Assembly: GCA_016190665.1 (NCBI GenBank)
Contig: JACPQD010000074.1
Coordinates: forward strand, 1-64,000
DNA length: 64,000 nt
Direction: 5' to 3'
DNA from: Chloroflexota bacterium
Lineage (GTDB): Bacteria; Chloroflexota; Dehalococcoidia; JACPQD01
The notes beneath the pieces were generated by a model that saw nothing but the letters and a program-made list of their open reading frames with translations, made no database searches and was not told the origin of the DNA. Shown piece after piece: positions 9,210 to 16,708 of the stretch; the stretch's first letter is position 1; every line of letters begins with the position of its first letter. A program made the translations under genes and the position numbers.

Positions 9210-9325
9210 CTTTGTCCTCCTGGGGTTCTACCCGATGTAATGTATCGCTTGTGAAATGAAGTGGTGAGCCGCCTTTGTCTCCCGCCGCCTCGGCCTGTCC
9301 CGTGCATCGATCTTCTCATGTCATC

Positions 9326-9505
9326 TCATTTCACCTCGTTTTCCGGTTCTGGCTCCCGTTTTTGTTCGCACTGCTCCCGCTGCCAGCACTCCAGCAGCTC
9401 CTGCAGGACGCCATCGTAGCTCTGGCCGGGATGCCTGAGCTCATCCAGAGAGGCCTTGGTCTGCTTGGAGATGCGCACGGTCTTGGTGATCTTAGGTCGG
9501 TACAT
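9326..9505 (-). CDS. 59-residue ribbon-helix-helix-like protein
   Basis: The frame opens MYRPKITKTVRISKQTKASL and continues DELRHPGQSYDGVLQELLE. This is the pattern of short ribbon-helix-helix or VapB/CopG-like proteins: a basic strand TVRIS, then helix KQTKASLDEL, a Gly-x-Ser-Tyr-Asp turn, and helix GVLQELL. The tail is acidic (EPEPENEVK). It lies 116 bases upstream of the giant surface protein on the same strand and could regulate it. No toxin partner is seen beside it. The ribosome site is weak. Family recognition by eye is good; DNA binding is inferred. Confidence 0.7.
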   Translation of the reverse strand: MYRPKITKTVRISKQTKASLDELRHPGQSYDGVLQELLECWQREQCEQKREPEPENEVK

Positions 9506-9654
9506 AGGCGTCTCGCGGACCGATTAGCAGGCTCTCTGTCATTCGCATACCTCAACGGTTATTGGGAGAATACTGGGAGACTAAAGGCGATATTAGTGTA
9601 CAAGAGTCTTCCGAAATGCGTAGCTCGTAAGGCTACGGTATTTCCGCCCGCAGC

Positions 9655-9691
9655 GCTACCAGTATCGGCTACTAGTATTGCTACCAGTTGA
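9655..9691. repeat. Three iteron-like direct repeats
   Basis: GCTACCAGTATCG, GCTACTAGTATT and GCTACCAGTTGA follow each other with periods of 13 and 12 bases, close to one helical turn. They lie between the start of the small ribbon-helix-helix-like gene and the poly-G promoter-like site. Such phasing suits cooperative protein binding. Confidence 0.5.
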
Positions 9692-9807
9692 TAGTTGCAG
9701 AACCCTGGACCAAGATATGCTGTATTTTGGCGGTGAATCGGCGCCAATAGCCCAACACAACGACGATGATGAGCACATGTGGAGATACTCCTGACGAATG
9801 GAGACTA

Positions 9808-9836
9808 TTGACACGGGGGGGGGGGACTAGTACAAT
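9808..9836 (+). promoter_or_regulatory. Sigma70-like promoter with an 11-G spacer tract
   Basis: TTGACA (9808-9813) and TACAAT (9831-9836) are separated by exactly 17 bases made of C, eleven G, and ACTAG. The -10 lies inside the perfect palindrome AGTACAATTGTACT (9829-9842), a possible operator. The next genes on this strand are the small exported protein at 10094 and the sensor kinase at 10538. The CTAGTACA word also occurs at the edge of dispersed repeats (for example 53253), so part of the match may come from a repeat end. Confidence 0.5.
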
Positions 9837-10093
9837 TGTACTGCGTGGTGCAGCCCTGGTTCGCTTTTGGGTTGCGTTGGTTAGCTATCAGCGGTCAGCT
9901 TTCAGGCCGTAGGGTGGGTGAAGCGAAGCGCCACCCACCGGCGAAGATTGGCGCTCCCTTTATTCACATGGATGGGCAGGACTGACAGGATAGATGAGAT
10001 AATGCGGAATGCTGAATGATGAATGCGGAATGAGAGACCGTGCACCAAGGCGCTCCTTTATTCACATGGATGGGCAGGAAAGGAGGCTGGAGC

Positions 10094-10432
10094 ATGCGAT
10101 GGCGGCGGGCAAAGGGCCTGCGGCTCTCCTCTTTTCGCTGTCTGGCGATTCTGGCATCTCTGATGGCGCTGCTGTCTCCCAGCGGCCCGCCCGCGTTGGA
10201 TAGCGATAGCCATGGGGATTTCAACTCTTCCCCCCTGGAGTCCTTCCTGGACTCGGCAAACTCATGGGTGGCTTTGCCGGGCCAGCAGCTTCTTGCCCAG
10301 CGAGACTCTCACGGCATCGGTCCGTCGCTGCCGTCCTCGCATCTCTATCTTCTCAGCCATGAGTCTGAGGTCTATCCCGTGGGCGCGCCGGGGCCGCTCG
10401 GCGAACGCCTGCTGGAGGTGCAGCAGGAGTAG
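10094..10432 (+). CDS. Small exported protein, 112 aa, unknown function
   Basis: The start is set by a strong AAAGGAGG site before ATG at 10094. The N-terminus MRWRRAKGLRLSSFRCLAIL with ASLMALLSPSG after it is a plausible signal peptide or anchor. The rest is polar and Ser/Pro/Leu-rich with no motif I recognise. It lies 105 bases upstream of the sensor kinase on the same strand, so it may be a co-transcribed accessory. The preceding 140 bases are repeat-derived, so a chance frame cannot be excluded. Confidence 0.45.
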   Translation: MRWRRAKGLRLSSFRCLAILASLMALLSPSGPPALDSDSHGDFNSSPLESFLDSANSWVALPGQQLLAQRDSHGIGPSLPSSHLYLLSHESEVYPVGAPGPLGERLLEVQQE

Positions 10433-10537
10433 GACTGTTCCTTGTGGAGACCGGCGCAGTTTTCGCCGGTCCGTTGGTGCCGCGTACTTCAGTGGGCGGT
10501 AGAGAAAACCCTTTTTCACTAGGAGCGAGGTCGCCAA

Positions 10538-12118
10538 ATGGAGCAGTCAGACCATCTTATTCCGCCACAATCCGGGGAGAGAATTAATCCCGCGACACCG
10601 GCCCCCAGTTTCGAGTTCAGCCTGGAGCGTGTTTGGGAGACATCACCCCGGTTGAACGCCCTGCTGGATTCACAGGGAGTGTTCCGGAGAGTGAATTCTT
10701 CTGTGGCGAAGACGATGGGCTATGCGAAGGAGGAGCTTCTAGGCAGAAGCTATTTCGATTTCTTGCACCCCGACGACTCTGCCTCTGTTCTGTTTGAGGC
10801 CGCGGCCGCCGAAGGTCTGCCCCTGGAGTTCAGGACCCGGCTTCGGACCGGCGCAGAGGGCTACATCTGGGCCGAATGGTTTGCCCGCTACCTGAGCCGG
10901 GACCTCATCTACCTGTCCGGGCGCGACATCAGCGAGCGAGTGCGATTGCGGGAGGATCTCATATACGAGAGGGACAAGCTAACGGCCCTCCTGGAAGGGC
11001 TCGACCGTCTGAAAATTGCCATCAACACTACCGACGCCGATTACATCGTCCGATTTGAAAACCCGACGGTAAGAGAGATGTATGGAAGCGCCCTGGGAAA
11101 GCATTGTTATGAGGTCTACGCGGGGCGAAAGGCGCCTTGCGACCCTTGCTTGATGATGGAGGCCCTGAGAACCGGGGAGGTGCAGCAAGCCGACTTCCTG
11201 GCCAGCAACGGGAGGACCTTCGCCACATTGGTAGCTCCCTACTCGGGGGTTCACGGACACCTTGACCATGCTTTCCATGTGAATATCGATATCACGGAGC
11301 GCAAGAAGGCGGAGGAAGCAAGCCGAGGCGCGCGGCATGACTTGGAGGACCAGGTAGCGGCGCGCACCGCCGAGCTTCGGAGGACAGCCACCGTGCTGAG
11401 GAGAGAGGGGGTCAGACGCTCACGGGCGGAGGCGGAGCTGCGCGCCCTGGCCCGGCGGCTGGTCCAGTTGCAGGAGGAGGAACGCCGCGCCATCGCGAGG
11501 GAGCTTCACGACGGGATCGGCCAGGAGCTGCATGTATTGATGCTCCTGTCGGAGAGGTGCGCCAACGCCCCAGAGGAGGTCCGCGCCGCCATAAACCGTG
11601 AAGCGCGTAACCTGATCACCGGGGCGATAGACCGGGTCAGCGGCCTTTCCCTGGACCTGCGCCCCAAGATGCTGGACGATGTGGGCCTGCTGCCAACTCT
11701 GGCCTGGGAATTCGAAAGGTGCACTCAGCGCACCGGGGTGCGGGTGATCTTCGAACACTCCGGCGCCGATAAGGAGTGCAGCGCTGACATCTGCACCAAC
11801 GTGTATCGCATTGTCCAGGAGGCGCTCATGAATGTGGTGCGCCATGCCCATACGTCGGAGGCGACGGTGCGCCTCTGCGCCGTTGACGATATGCTGCGCC
11901 TGACGATAGAGGACCATGGCATTGGCTTCATAAAGAAGCGCCTTCCGACCTCCGCCGGTCTTAGCGGCATGCGTGAGCGGGCGCTCTCTTTGGGCGGCAA
12001 GATGACCGTCAGGAGCAGGCCGGGGGCGGGCACGGTGGTCGAGGCGGAGATACCGCTTCTGAGCTTCACCGCAGAGACACAGAGAGCCCAGAGAGGGGAC
12101 GATTTCAAACATGGATAG
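10538..12118 (+). CDS. Cytoplasmic PAS-domain histidine kinase, NarX/HisKA_3 type
   Basis: The sensor phosphorylates itself on His and passes the phosphate to a LuxR-type regulator. A PAS domain spans residues 30-140 (FRRVNSSVAKTMGYAKEELL). A second PAS-like segment at 145-255 contains APCDPC, which could hold a metal or act as a redox pair. A coiled coil follows (260-310), then the HisKA_3 box RAIARELHDGIGQE with His 324, and an ATPase domain with VYRIVQEALMNVVRHA (N box) and GIGFI (G box). No membrane segment is seen, so it senses a cytoplasmic signal. Its likely partner is the regulator at 12424. The last residues (ETQRAQRGDDFKHG) are coded by an intergenic repeat, so the ancestral protein probably ended near AEIPLL. 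Confidence 0.9.
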   Translation: MEQSDHLIPPQSGERINPATPAPSFEFSLERVWETSPRLNALLDSQGVFRRVNSSVAKTMGYAKEELLGRSYFDFLHPDDSASVLFEAAAAEGLPLEFRTRLRTGAEGYIWAEWFARYLSRDLIYLSGRDISERVRLREDLIYERDKLTALLEGLDRLKIAINTTDADYIVRFENPTVREMYGSALGKHCYEVYAGRKAPCDPCLMMEALRTGEVQQADFLASNGRTFATLVAPYSGVHGHLDHAFHVNIDITERKKAEEASRGARHDLEDQVAARTAELRRTATVLRREGVRRSRAEAELRALARRLVQLQEEERRAIARELHDGIGQELHVLMLLSERCANAPEEVRAAINREARNLITGAIDRVSGLSLDLRPKMLDDVGLLPTLAWEFERCTQRTGVRVIFEHSGADKECSADICTNVYRIVQEALMNVVRHAHTSEATVRLCAVDDMLRLTIEDHGIGFIKKRLPTSAGLSGMRERALSLGGKMTVRSRPGAGTVVEAEIPLLSFTAETQRAQRGDDFKHG

Positions 12119-12414
12119 ACAGGATGCACAGGATTGAAATATTAAAGATATTATCCTGTCAATCCTGTACATCCATGTTAATCAGCTATGGACGAGAGAC
12201 TGAACATGGATAAACAGGATGCACAGGATTGAAATCATTAAATCTTATCCTGTCTATTCTGTACATCCATGTTAATCAGCTATGGACGAGAGGCTGAACA
12301 TGGATAGACAGGATGCACAGGATTGAGATCACTAAATCTTATCCTGTCTATCCTGTACATCCATGTTAATCAGCTATGGTAACTCGGTGAACTCTGCGCC
12401 TCTGCGGTGAAAAG
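12064..12414. repeat. Nested palindromic element with three tandem 94-95 base units
   Basis: Three direct units begin at 12108, 12203 and 12297 (period 95 and 94). Each is itself a hairpin: ACATGGATAGACAGGATGCA against TCCTGTACATCCATGT. They are enclosed by an outer inverted pair, TTCACCGCAGAGACACAGAG (about 12065-12086) and CTCTGCGCCTCTGCGGTGAA (about 12393-12412). The left outer arm and the first unit lie within the end of the kinase gene. Single copies of the inner hairpin lie at 2053-2122 and near 16347-16412. Confidence 0.85.
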
Positions 12415-12423
12415 GAGGGGGCG

Positions 12424-13128
12424 ATGTCCTTGAAAGCGCTGTGGAAAGGAGAGAGTCGAATGATACGCGTAATGCTGGCGGACGACCACCCGGTGGTGAG
12501 ACAGGGGATACACGTCTTGCTTCAGGAAGAGCCGGACCTTGAGGTTGTGGGCGCGGTTGACAACGGGGTTGAGGCGGTGAAGCTGGCGCAAAGGCTGCGG
12601 CCTGACGTGCTGGTGGTTGATATGGTCATGGAGGACATCAGCGGGATTGAGGTCGCCAAAAGGGTCGCGGAGGGCTCGCCCGGCGTAGCAGTTGTCATCC
12701 TGTCCATGTTTGGGACGGACACTTATGTGCGGAGCGCGATGCAAGCCGGGGCAAGGGGCTACATCCTCAAGAAGGCGCCGGGGCGCGAGCTGGTTGCCGG
12801 GATCCGCAAGGTTGCCTCTGGGGGCCGCTACCTGAGTGAAGACCTCAGAGAACGAGCCGTGAGCTTCTACCTGCAAGAGCCGCGTCCGGCCCATGAGGGA
12901 TTCTGCGCGCTGTCGGGAAGAGAGAGGGAGGTGCTCCGGATGGTGCTCGAGGGCCTCACCAGCGCCAAAATCGCCAAGATGCTTGTGGTCAGCCGGCGCA
13001 CCGTGGAGTTCCACCGCGCCAACACTATGCGCAAGCTCGAGGTACGCAATCAAAATGAGCTTTTGCGCCACTGCATCCGCATCGGGCTCATGACTCCTGG
13101 CCCGGACGGAGGCGCGCCCGAGATCTGA
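12424..13128 (+). CDS. NarL-type LuxR response regulator, partner of the upstream kinase
   Basis: A receiver domain (MIRVMLADDHPVVRQGIHVL; phospho-acceptor in VLVVDMVMED; lysine in ILKKAP) is followed by a LuxR helix-turn-helix (LSGREREVLRMVLEGLTSAK, VSRRTVEFHRAN). Two starts are possible: ATG 12424 behind AAGGAGGGGGCG and ATG 12460 behind AAGGAGAGAGTCGA. The latter begins right at the receiver and may be the ancestral start, since the former lies next to a repeat arm. It is separated from the kinase by a 300-base repeat element but is on the same strand, and the HisKA_3 / LuxR match makes them a pair. It is paralogous to 452-1105. Confidence 0.92.
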   Translation: MSLKALWKGESRMIRVMLADDHPVVRQGIHVLLQEEPDLEVVGAVDNGVEAVKLAQRLRPDVLVVDMVMEDISGIEVAKRVAEGSPGVAVVILSMFGTDTYVRSAMQAGARGYILKKAPGRELVAGIRKVASGGRYLSEDLRERAVSFYLQEPRPAHEGFCALSGREREVLRMVLEGLTSAKIAKMLVVSRRTVEFHRANTMRKLEVRNQNELLRHCIRIGLMTPGPDGGAPEI

Positions 13129-13595
13129 AAGCGTAGCTGTCAGCGGTCAGCTTGAATACCCGTAGGGCAGGGGCTTGTCCCCTGCCGGTTTCCTGTCGGA
13201 CGGCGGTTTCCTGACCACCGCAAGAGCTCCTCGGTTTCCGAATCCGAGGGCGAGACCTCTGAGGTTTTCATGGTCCTGAAGCGAATAATGTGACATTACA
13301 GGCGTCGGATTTCCCGCGCGACAAAGCCTATCGTCGCTGTAGCTGGTTTGACCACGCGCTCGGAATGACAGTTAGTAGCCGTAGCGAAGCGCAACCCACC
13401 AGGGGGGCGATGGTGGGTTACGTCGCGATGCTCCCACTTTCTCGCGGTCCAGGTGCGTCAGAATGACCGCGACGTAACCCACCCTACGATTTGCTGAGGT
13501 TTTGAAAACCCGGAGGTCTCCTGGTATCGGCCTCCCGCTTCCCGCTCCTTGTCCCGACTCCGTCGCCATCCCGATGCGTCGGGACTTCCGGCCCG
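13129..13595. repeat. Intergenic repeats between convergent genes
   Basis: No gene is seen. Bases 13133-13156 are a GCTGTCAGCGGTCAGCTT word, 13159-13187 a GTAGGGCAGGGGCTTGTCCC palindrome, and 13378-13492 a copy of the GTAGGGTGGGT family nearly identical to 2848-2969. Bases 13553-13590 carry the CATCCCGATGCGTCGGGACT palindromic word. GAGGTTTTGAAAACCCGGAG near 13496 could form a weak transcript-end hairpin for either gene. Confidence 0.6.
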
Positions 13596-14759
13596 CTACT
13601 CCACCGCCTTCGGCAGCGCCTTTGGCTGTGCCGTGATCACCTGGCCTGACTTGACGGTTATCCTCGGCACGATCAGTGTCGTCGCCTCCAGGGCCTGTCC
13701 CGCGGAATCCAGCAGGCTCCACTTGCCGGATGTCTGCTCCAGGATGGAGACATCGGCCATGGCGCCGGGTTTGAGGCTGCCCAGGGAGTCCTCAACCCTG
13801 AGGGCGCGGGCGGGGTTGATGGTGGTCATCTCCACAACCTGGCGGAGATTGAGTCCCAGCGTCAGGAAAACCGACATGGTGACGGTCAGGCCGAAGACGG
13901 GGCCGGGGAGGTTGACGCTGGTGAGGTCGGTGCTGATAGTGGTGGGCAGGATGCCCTGGGCCAGCCCCCTTCTGGCCATCTCGAAGCTGAAATTGAACTT
14001 GCCGCGCGCCACGTCCAGGACCACGCCCCGCTCTTTCGCCTCCTTGAGCTCAGGCAGTGCAGCCCCGTCGGGGCCGAAGGCGGCGCCTTGCTGTCCCGTG
14101 AAGCAGTGGCTGAGGATGTCGCCCGGCTCCATCAGGCGCAGCAACTCTTGAGTGGCGCTCGCCGCGACTTGCCGCTCCACATCGCCGATGTGCACCATGA
14201 TGGGGAGACCGAACTGCCTGGCCGCTTTCTGCGCCAGCTTGACGACCTCCGCCGGGGCGCTGGCCACGGTCTTGCCTACCATGCGCAGTTTGACCCCCTT
14301 AATTATCTCCCGGTTGGCGGCGATGGTGGCGACGGTGGCATCGAAATCGATCTCAGCCCAATCCCTGATCTCCGGGCTGATACAGAGGGCAGTGGAGCCC
14401 AGATGGAGGAAGCAGAAGACCCTGGTACGGTACGCGGGTATCACATATTTGCGAAACGCCGCAAAGATGGCCTGTCCGGCGCTGCCGCCATCCACCACGG
14501 TGGTCACACCGGCGGTCACGCCGGCGGTGTCGGGATCAGTGCTGACCTTGTGAACGCCATCATAGACATGGGCGTGGAGATCGATCAGTCCCGGGGTTAC
14601 GATCTTGTCCCTCGCGTCCACCACTTGCCGGCCCTCGCCGCGCGGGATATCCCGGGCGACTTTGGCGATGCGGTCGCCGCTGATGGCCACGTCCATCGTG
14701 GCATCTATGTCTTGCGCCGGGTCTATCACCCGGCCCCCGGCTACTAGCAGATCGTACAT
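13596..14759 (-). CDS. Amidohydrolase/deacetylase-family metallohydrolase (dihydroorotase-like), 387 aa
   Basis: This is a cytoplasmic binuclear-metal TIM-barrel hydrolase that cuts C-N bonds of cyclic amides, hydantoin-like or acylated amino substrates. The first metal motif is LIDLHAHVYDG (His 62, His 64). Lys 157 in GVKLRMVG is the probable carbamylated bridge. His 190 (MVHIG), His 218 (LSHCFTG) and Asp 278 (TISTDLT) complete the site. The C-terminal strand LKPGAMADVSIL belongs to the small beta domain. It best fits the amidohydrolase/deacetylase subfamily rather than true dihydroorotase, and no pyrimidine genes are near. AAAGGAGTCATC precedes the ATG. It is last in a minus-strand run after hicBA. 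Substrate is unknown. Confidence 0.85.
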   Translation of the reverse strand: MYDLLVAGGRVIDPAQDIDATMDVAISGDRIAKVARDIPRGEGRQVVDARDKIVTPGLIDLHAHVYDGVHKVSTDPDTAGVTAGVTTVVDGGSAGQAIFAAFRKYVIPAYRTRVFCFLHLGSTALCISPEIRDWAEIDFDATVATIAANREIIKGVKLRMVGKTVASAPAEVVKLAQKAARQFGLPIMVHIGDVERQVAASATQELLRLMEPGDILSHCFTGQQGAAFGPDGAALPELKEAKERGVVLDVARGKFNFSFEMARRGLAQGILPTTISTDLTSVNLPGPVFGLTVTMSVFLTLGLNLRQVVEMTTINPARALRVEDSLGSLKPGAMADVSILEQTSGKWSLLDSAGQALEATTLIVPRITVKSGQVITAQPKALPKAVE

Positions 14760-14780
14760 GATGACTCCTTTCGTGGCAGC

Positions 14781-15011
14781 CTAGGCGGCCACATCGACAA
14801 TGATCGCTTGCGGATGTTCAGTCTCTTCAGGCACGGGCTCACCGTGAGCGACGAGGTCTTCGATACAAAGGGCGATAGCCTCTTTGGCGTTTTCGATCGC
14901 CTCGGTCAGCGAACTCCCCTGGCTGTAGCAGCCCCTTAGGGATGGCACGGAAATCCAGTAGCCCCCTTCCGAGCTGGGATGCAAGATAATGGCGTATTTG
15001 TACGTCTTCAC
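14781..15011 (-). CDS. hicB: HicB-family antitoxin
   Basis: The 76-residue protein opens MKTYKYAIILHPSSEGGYWI and has SVPSLRGCYSQGSSLTEAIE followed by NAKEAIALCIEDL, the partial RNase-H-like fold of HicB antitoxins. It binds and neutralises HicA and usually represses the pair. No separate C-terminal DNA-binding domain is visible; the protein ends EHPQAIIVDVAA, so it is a short HicB. The GTG start at 15011 overlaps the hicA stop by four bases (GTGA) and has GAGGAGG upstream, so translation is coupled. Confidence 0.88.
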   Translation of the reverse strand: MKTYKYAIILHPSSEGGYWISVPSLRGCYSQGSSLTEAIENAKEAIALCIEDLVAHGEPVPEETEHPQAIIVDVAA

Positions 15012-15238
15012 AGCAGCCTCCTCAAATCGTCAACCGACAAGCCCGCATCATCAAGTATACTGGAAAGCAGGCCGGGAGGGATGATTCGGCCAGCGTGAAG
15101 CGGTATCGTCACATGGCCGGCCTTGTTTGGATGACGCAAGATCACGTGAGAACCCGATTGCCTGCTCTCGTACCAGCCGTCACGCTTAAGAGCCCTGAAG
15201 AGTTCCGCGCCTGTGATACGAGGTAACCGCGGGCTCAT
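15008..15238 (-). CDS. hicA: HicA-family mRNA-interferase toxin
   Basis: The 76-residue protein has the double-stranded-RNA-binding-like fold of HicA: ELFRALKRDGWYESRQSGSH, then VILRHPNKAGHVTIPLHAGR, then IIPPGLLSSILDDAGLS. The catalytic His is in GSHVILRHP and the second conserved His in IPLH. It cleaves mRNA when the antitoxin is lost. It precedes hicB, the usual order. No mobile element is seen beside the pair. Confidence 0.9.
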   Translation of the reverse strand: MSPRLPRITGAELFRALKRDGWYESRQSGSHVILRHPNKAGHVTIPLHAGRIIPPGLLSSILDDAGLSVDDLRRLL

Positions 15239-15434
15239 TACCGAATACCACTCTGCTTGGTGCCGACTGAAGCACTCACCGAGACTTCTGACTCCGTATC
15301 CTATACCAGAGAGCGCGGAAATGCAAGAGGCCCGCGGCTAGCGCCTGGTCCCTTTATCCACCCGCTGAAAACTGCTATGCTCGCTGGTCCCTTGGAGAAG
15401 GCCCTCAAAGAAAACGGCGTATCAGAACGTGCCG

Positions 15435-16226
15435 CTACTTCCCTTTGAACTGTGGCTCCCTCTTTTCCGACCACGCCCGCGGACCTTCCCGTGCATCCTC
15501 CGTGCTCCTCACCACAAGCATAGCCCGCTCCGTCGCCTCCAGCGCCTCATCGAGACCCAGCTCGGCGCAACGGTAGATCAGGCTCTTCGATGCCTGGATG
15601 GCCACCGAAGGCCCTTTTGCCAAGCGCCTGGCGAACTCCGTTGCCACGGCGACAAGCTGTTCGCTGCCAACGACCAGGGAAACGTAGCCAATGGACAGCG
15701 CCTCCTGGGCATCGAAGAGGCGTCCCGTCCAGATAAGCTCGCAGGCCTTGGCGATGCCCACTATGCGGGGCAAGAAATAGCAGCCTCCGTCGCCGGGCAG
15801 AAGCCCCATCTTCACGTAGGTCATGCCAAACCGGGCGCTATCAGAAGCTATCCTTATGTCACACATGCTGGCCAGGTCCATGCCGCCGCCCACCGCGACC
15901 CCGTTCACCGCCGCTACGAGGGGCTTCTCAAGGTCCGCCAAAGCGCGAGGCATCCTATGGAGGCCGTCCGCGAGGTAGTGTCTCTGGCTAACGACAGAGA
16001 ACCCTCCGGCCCTGGATACCTCTCGCACCTCCCGACCCGCGCAGAAGCCACGCCCCGCTCCGGTGAGGATGAGGGCCTTGATTTCGTCGTCTTTCTTCGC
16101 GTCCTCGATAGCAGCGACGCACTCCTCTGCCATCAGAGAAGTCAGTGCGTTCAGCGCGCCGGGGCGGTTCAGCGTTATCATCGCGACGCCTTCCGCCTTC
16201 GAATAGGCGATGTCATGAAAATCCAT
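15435..16226 (-). CDS. Enoyl-CoA hydratase/isomerase (crotonase) family protein with atypical catalytic residues
   Basis: This is an acyl-CoA enzyme of the crotonase fold, cytoplasmic and normally a trimer or hexamer. The oxyanion-hole segments are GRGFCAGREV and NGVAVGGGMDLAS. Of the two classical hydratase glutamates, the first is replaced by Asp 117 (GGGMDL) and the second by Tyr 137 (ARFGMTYVKMGLLPG), by-eye alignment. It therefore may not be a plain enoyl-CoA hydratase and could be an isomerase, thioesterase-like or ring-modifying crotonase. GGAGGCTAAGC precedes the ATG. A 480-base repeat region separates it from the flavoprotein upstream; hicAB follow downstream. Confidence 0.88.
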   Translation of the reverse strand: MDFHDIAYSKAEGVAMITLNRPGALNALTSLMAEECVAAIEDAKKDDEIKALILTGAGRGFCAGREVREVSRAGGFSVVSQRHYLADGLHRMPRALADLEKPLVAAVNGVAVGGGMDLASMCDIRIASDSARFGMTYVKMGLLPGDGGCYFLPRIVGIAKACELIWTGRLFDAQEALSIGYVSLVVGSEQLVAVATEFARRLAKGPSVAIQASKSLIYRCAELGLDEALEATERAMLVVRSTEDAREGPRAWSEKREPQFKGK

Positions 16227-16708
16227 GCTTAGCCTCCACGCCCCTCAATCCGAGTGCGCCCTTCGAGGATTCGCGGTCAGGAAAGCCCCCGAACTCCTAC
16301 AGCCAGCGTAGTGTCTCTAACACTGCGTTAATGATGAATCCCCGTTCACATCGATATCCAGGATGAACAGGATTGAAATCATGTTATCCGGTGAATCCTG
16401 CCCATCCATGTGGATAGAGAAGCCCAAGTGTAGTATCTCTCACGCTGCGCTAGTGATGAATCCCCCTTGGTCCCCCTTTCCCAAAGAGGAACGATCCCTC
16501 TCCCTTTGCGAAAGGGAGAGGGATTTCGTGGACGTGGACGGCTCGTTAGCGCCAGCCTGAGAAGTGCACCACTAACGATATATTCATCATTTAGCTTTCA
16601 GCACTCAGCTTTCAGCGGCCAGCCTTCAGTGGATGGGGTGGACAGGGTGGACCAAGTGGACGCGGTGGACGGGCATTCATCACTCATCGCTCATCATTCA
16701 TCATTTCT
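16227..16708. repeat. Intergenic region with a 36-base direct repeat flanking a hairpin
   Basis: Bases 16308-16343 and 16430-16465 are imperfect direct copies (31 of 36 identical by eye; both contain GTAGTRTCTCT and TGATGAATCCCC). They flank a TCCAGGATGAACAGGAT / ATCCTGCCCATCCATGTGG hairpin. Further right are CCCTCTCCCTTTGCGAAAGG palindromes (16490-16530), TTTCAGCACTCAGCTTTCAG words (16590-16630), a GTGGAC-based short tandem run (16633-16672), and CATTCATCACTCATC words. No gene is seen. Confidence 0.7.

Larger units (their letters stand above)
9506..10093. other. Long regulatory and repeat-rich intergenic region
   Basis: No convincing gene is seen. The stretch contains three direct GCTACYAGTATT-type repeats (9655-9691), a promoter-like site with a poly-G spacer (9808-9836) overlapped by a 14-base palindrome, an ATCAGCGGTCAGCTTTCAG word (about 9889-9905), a half copy of the GTAGGGTGGGTG repeat (9907-9940), and two direct copies of a roughly 31-base word, CGCTCCTTTATTCACATGGA then TGGGCAGGA (9950-9981 and 10049-10079). 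Confidence 0.6.

Noticed and set aside
9331..9555. 74-codon minus-strand frame overlapping the ribbon-helix-helix-like gene
   Set aside because: Ser/Arg/Pro-rich shadow in another frame; the 59-codon frame has the recognisable fold pattern.
12108..12380. Tandem 94-95-base repeats as a CRISPR array
   Set aside because: Only three units, each a long palindrome without short-repeat/unique-spacer alternation, and no cas genes.
13596..14759. Dihydroorotase (pyrC) name for the amidohydrolase
   Set aside because: Metal ligands fit the superfamily, but no pyrimidine genes are near and the words match the broader deacetylase-type subfamily.
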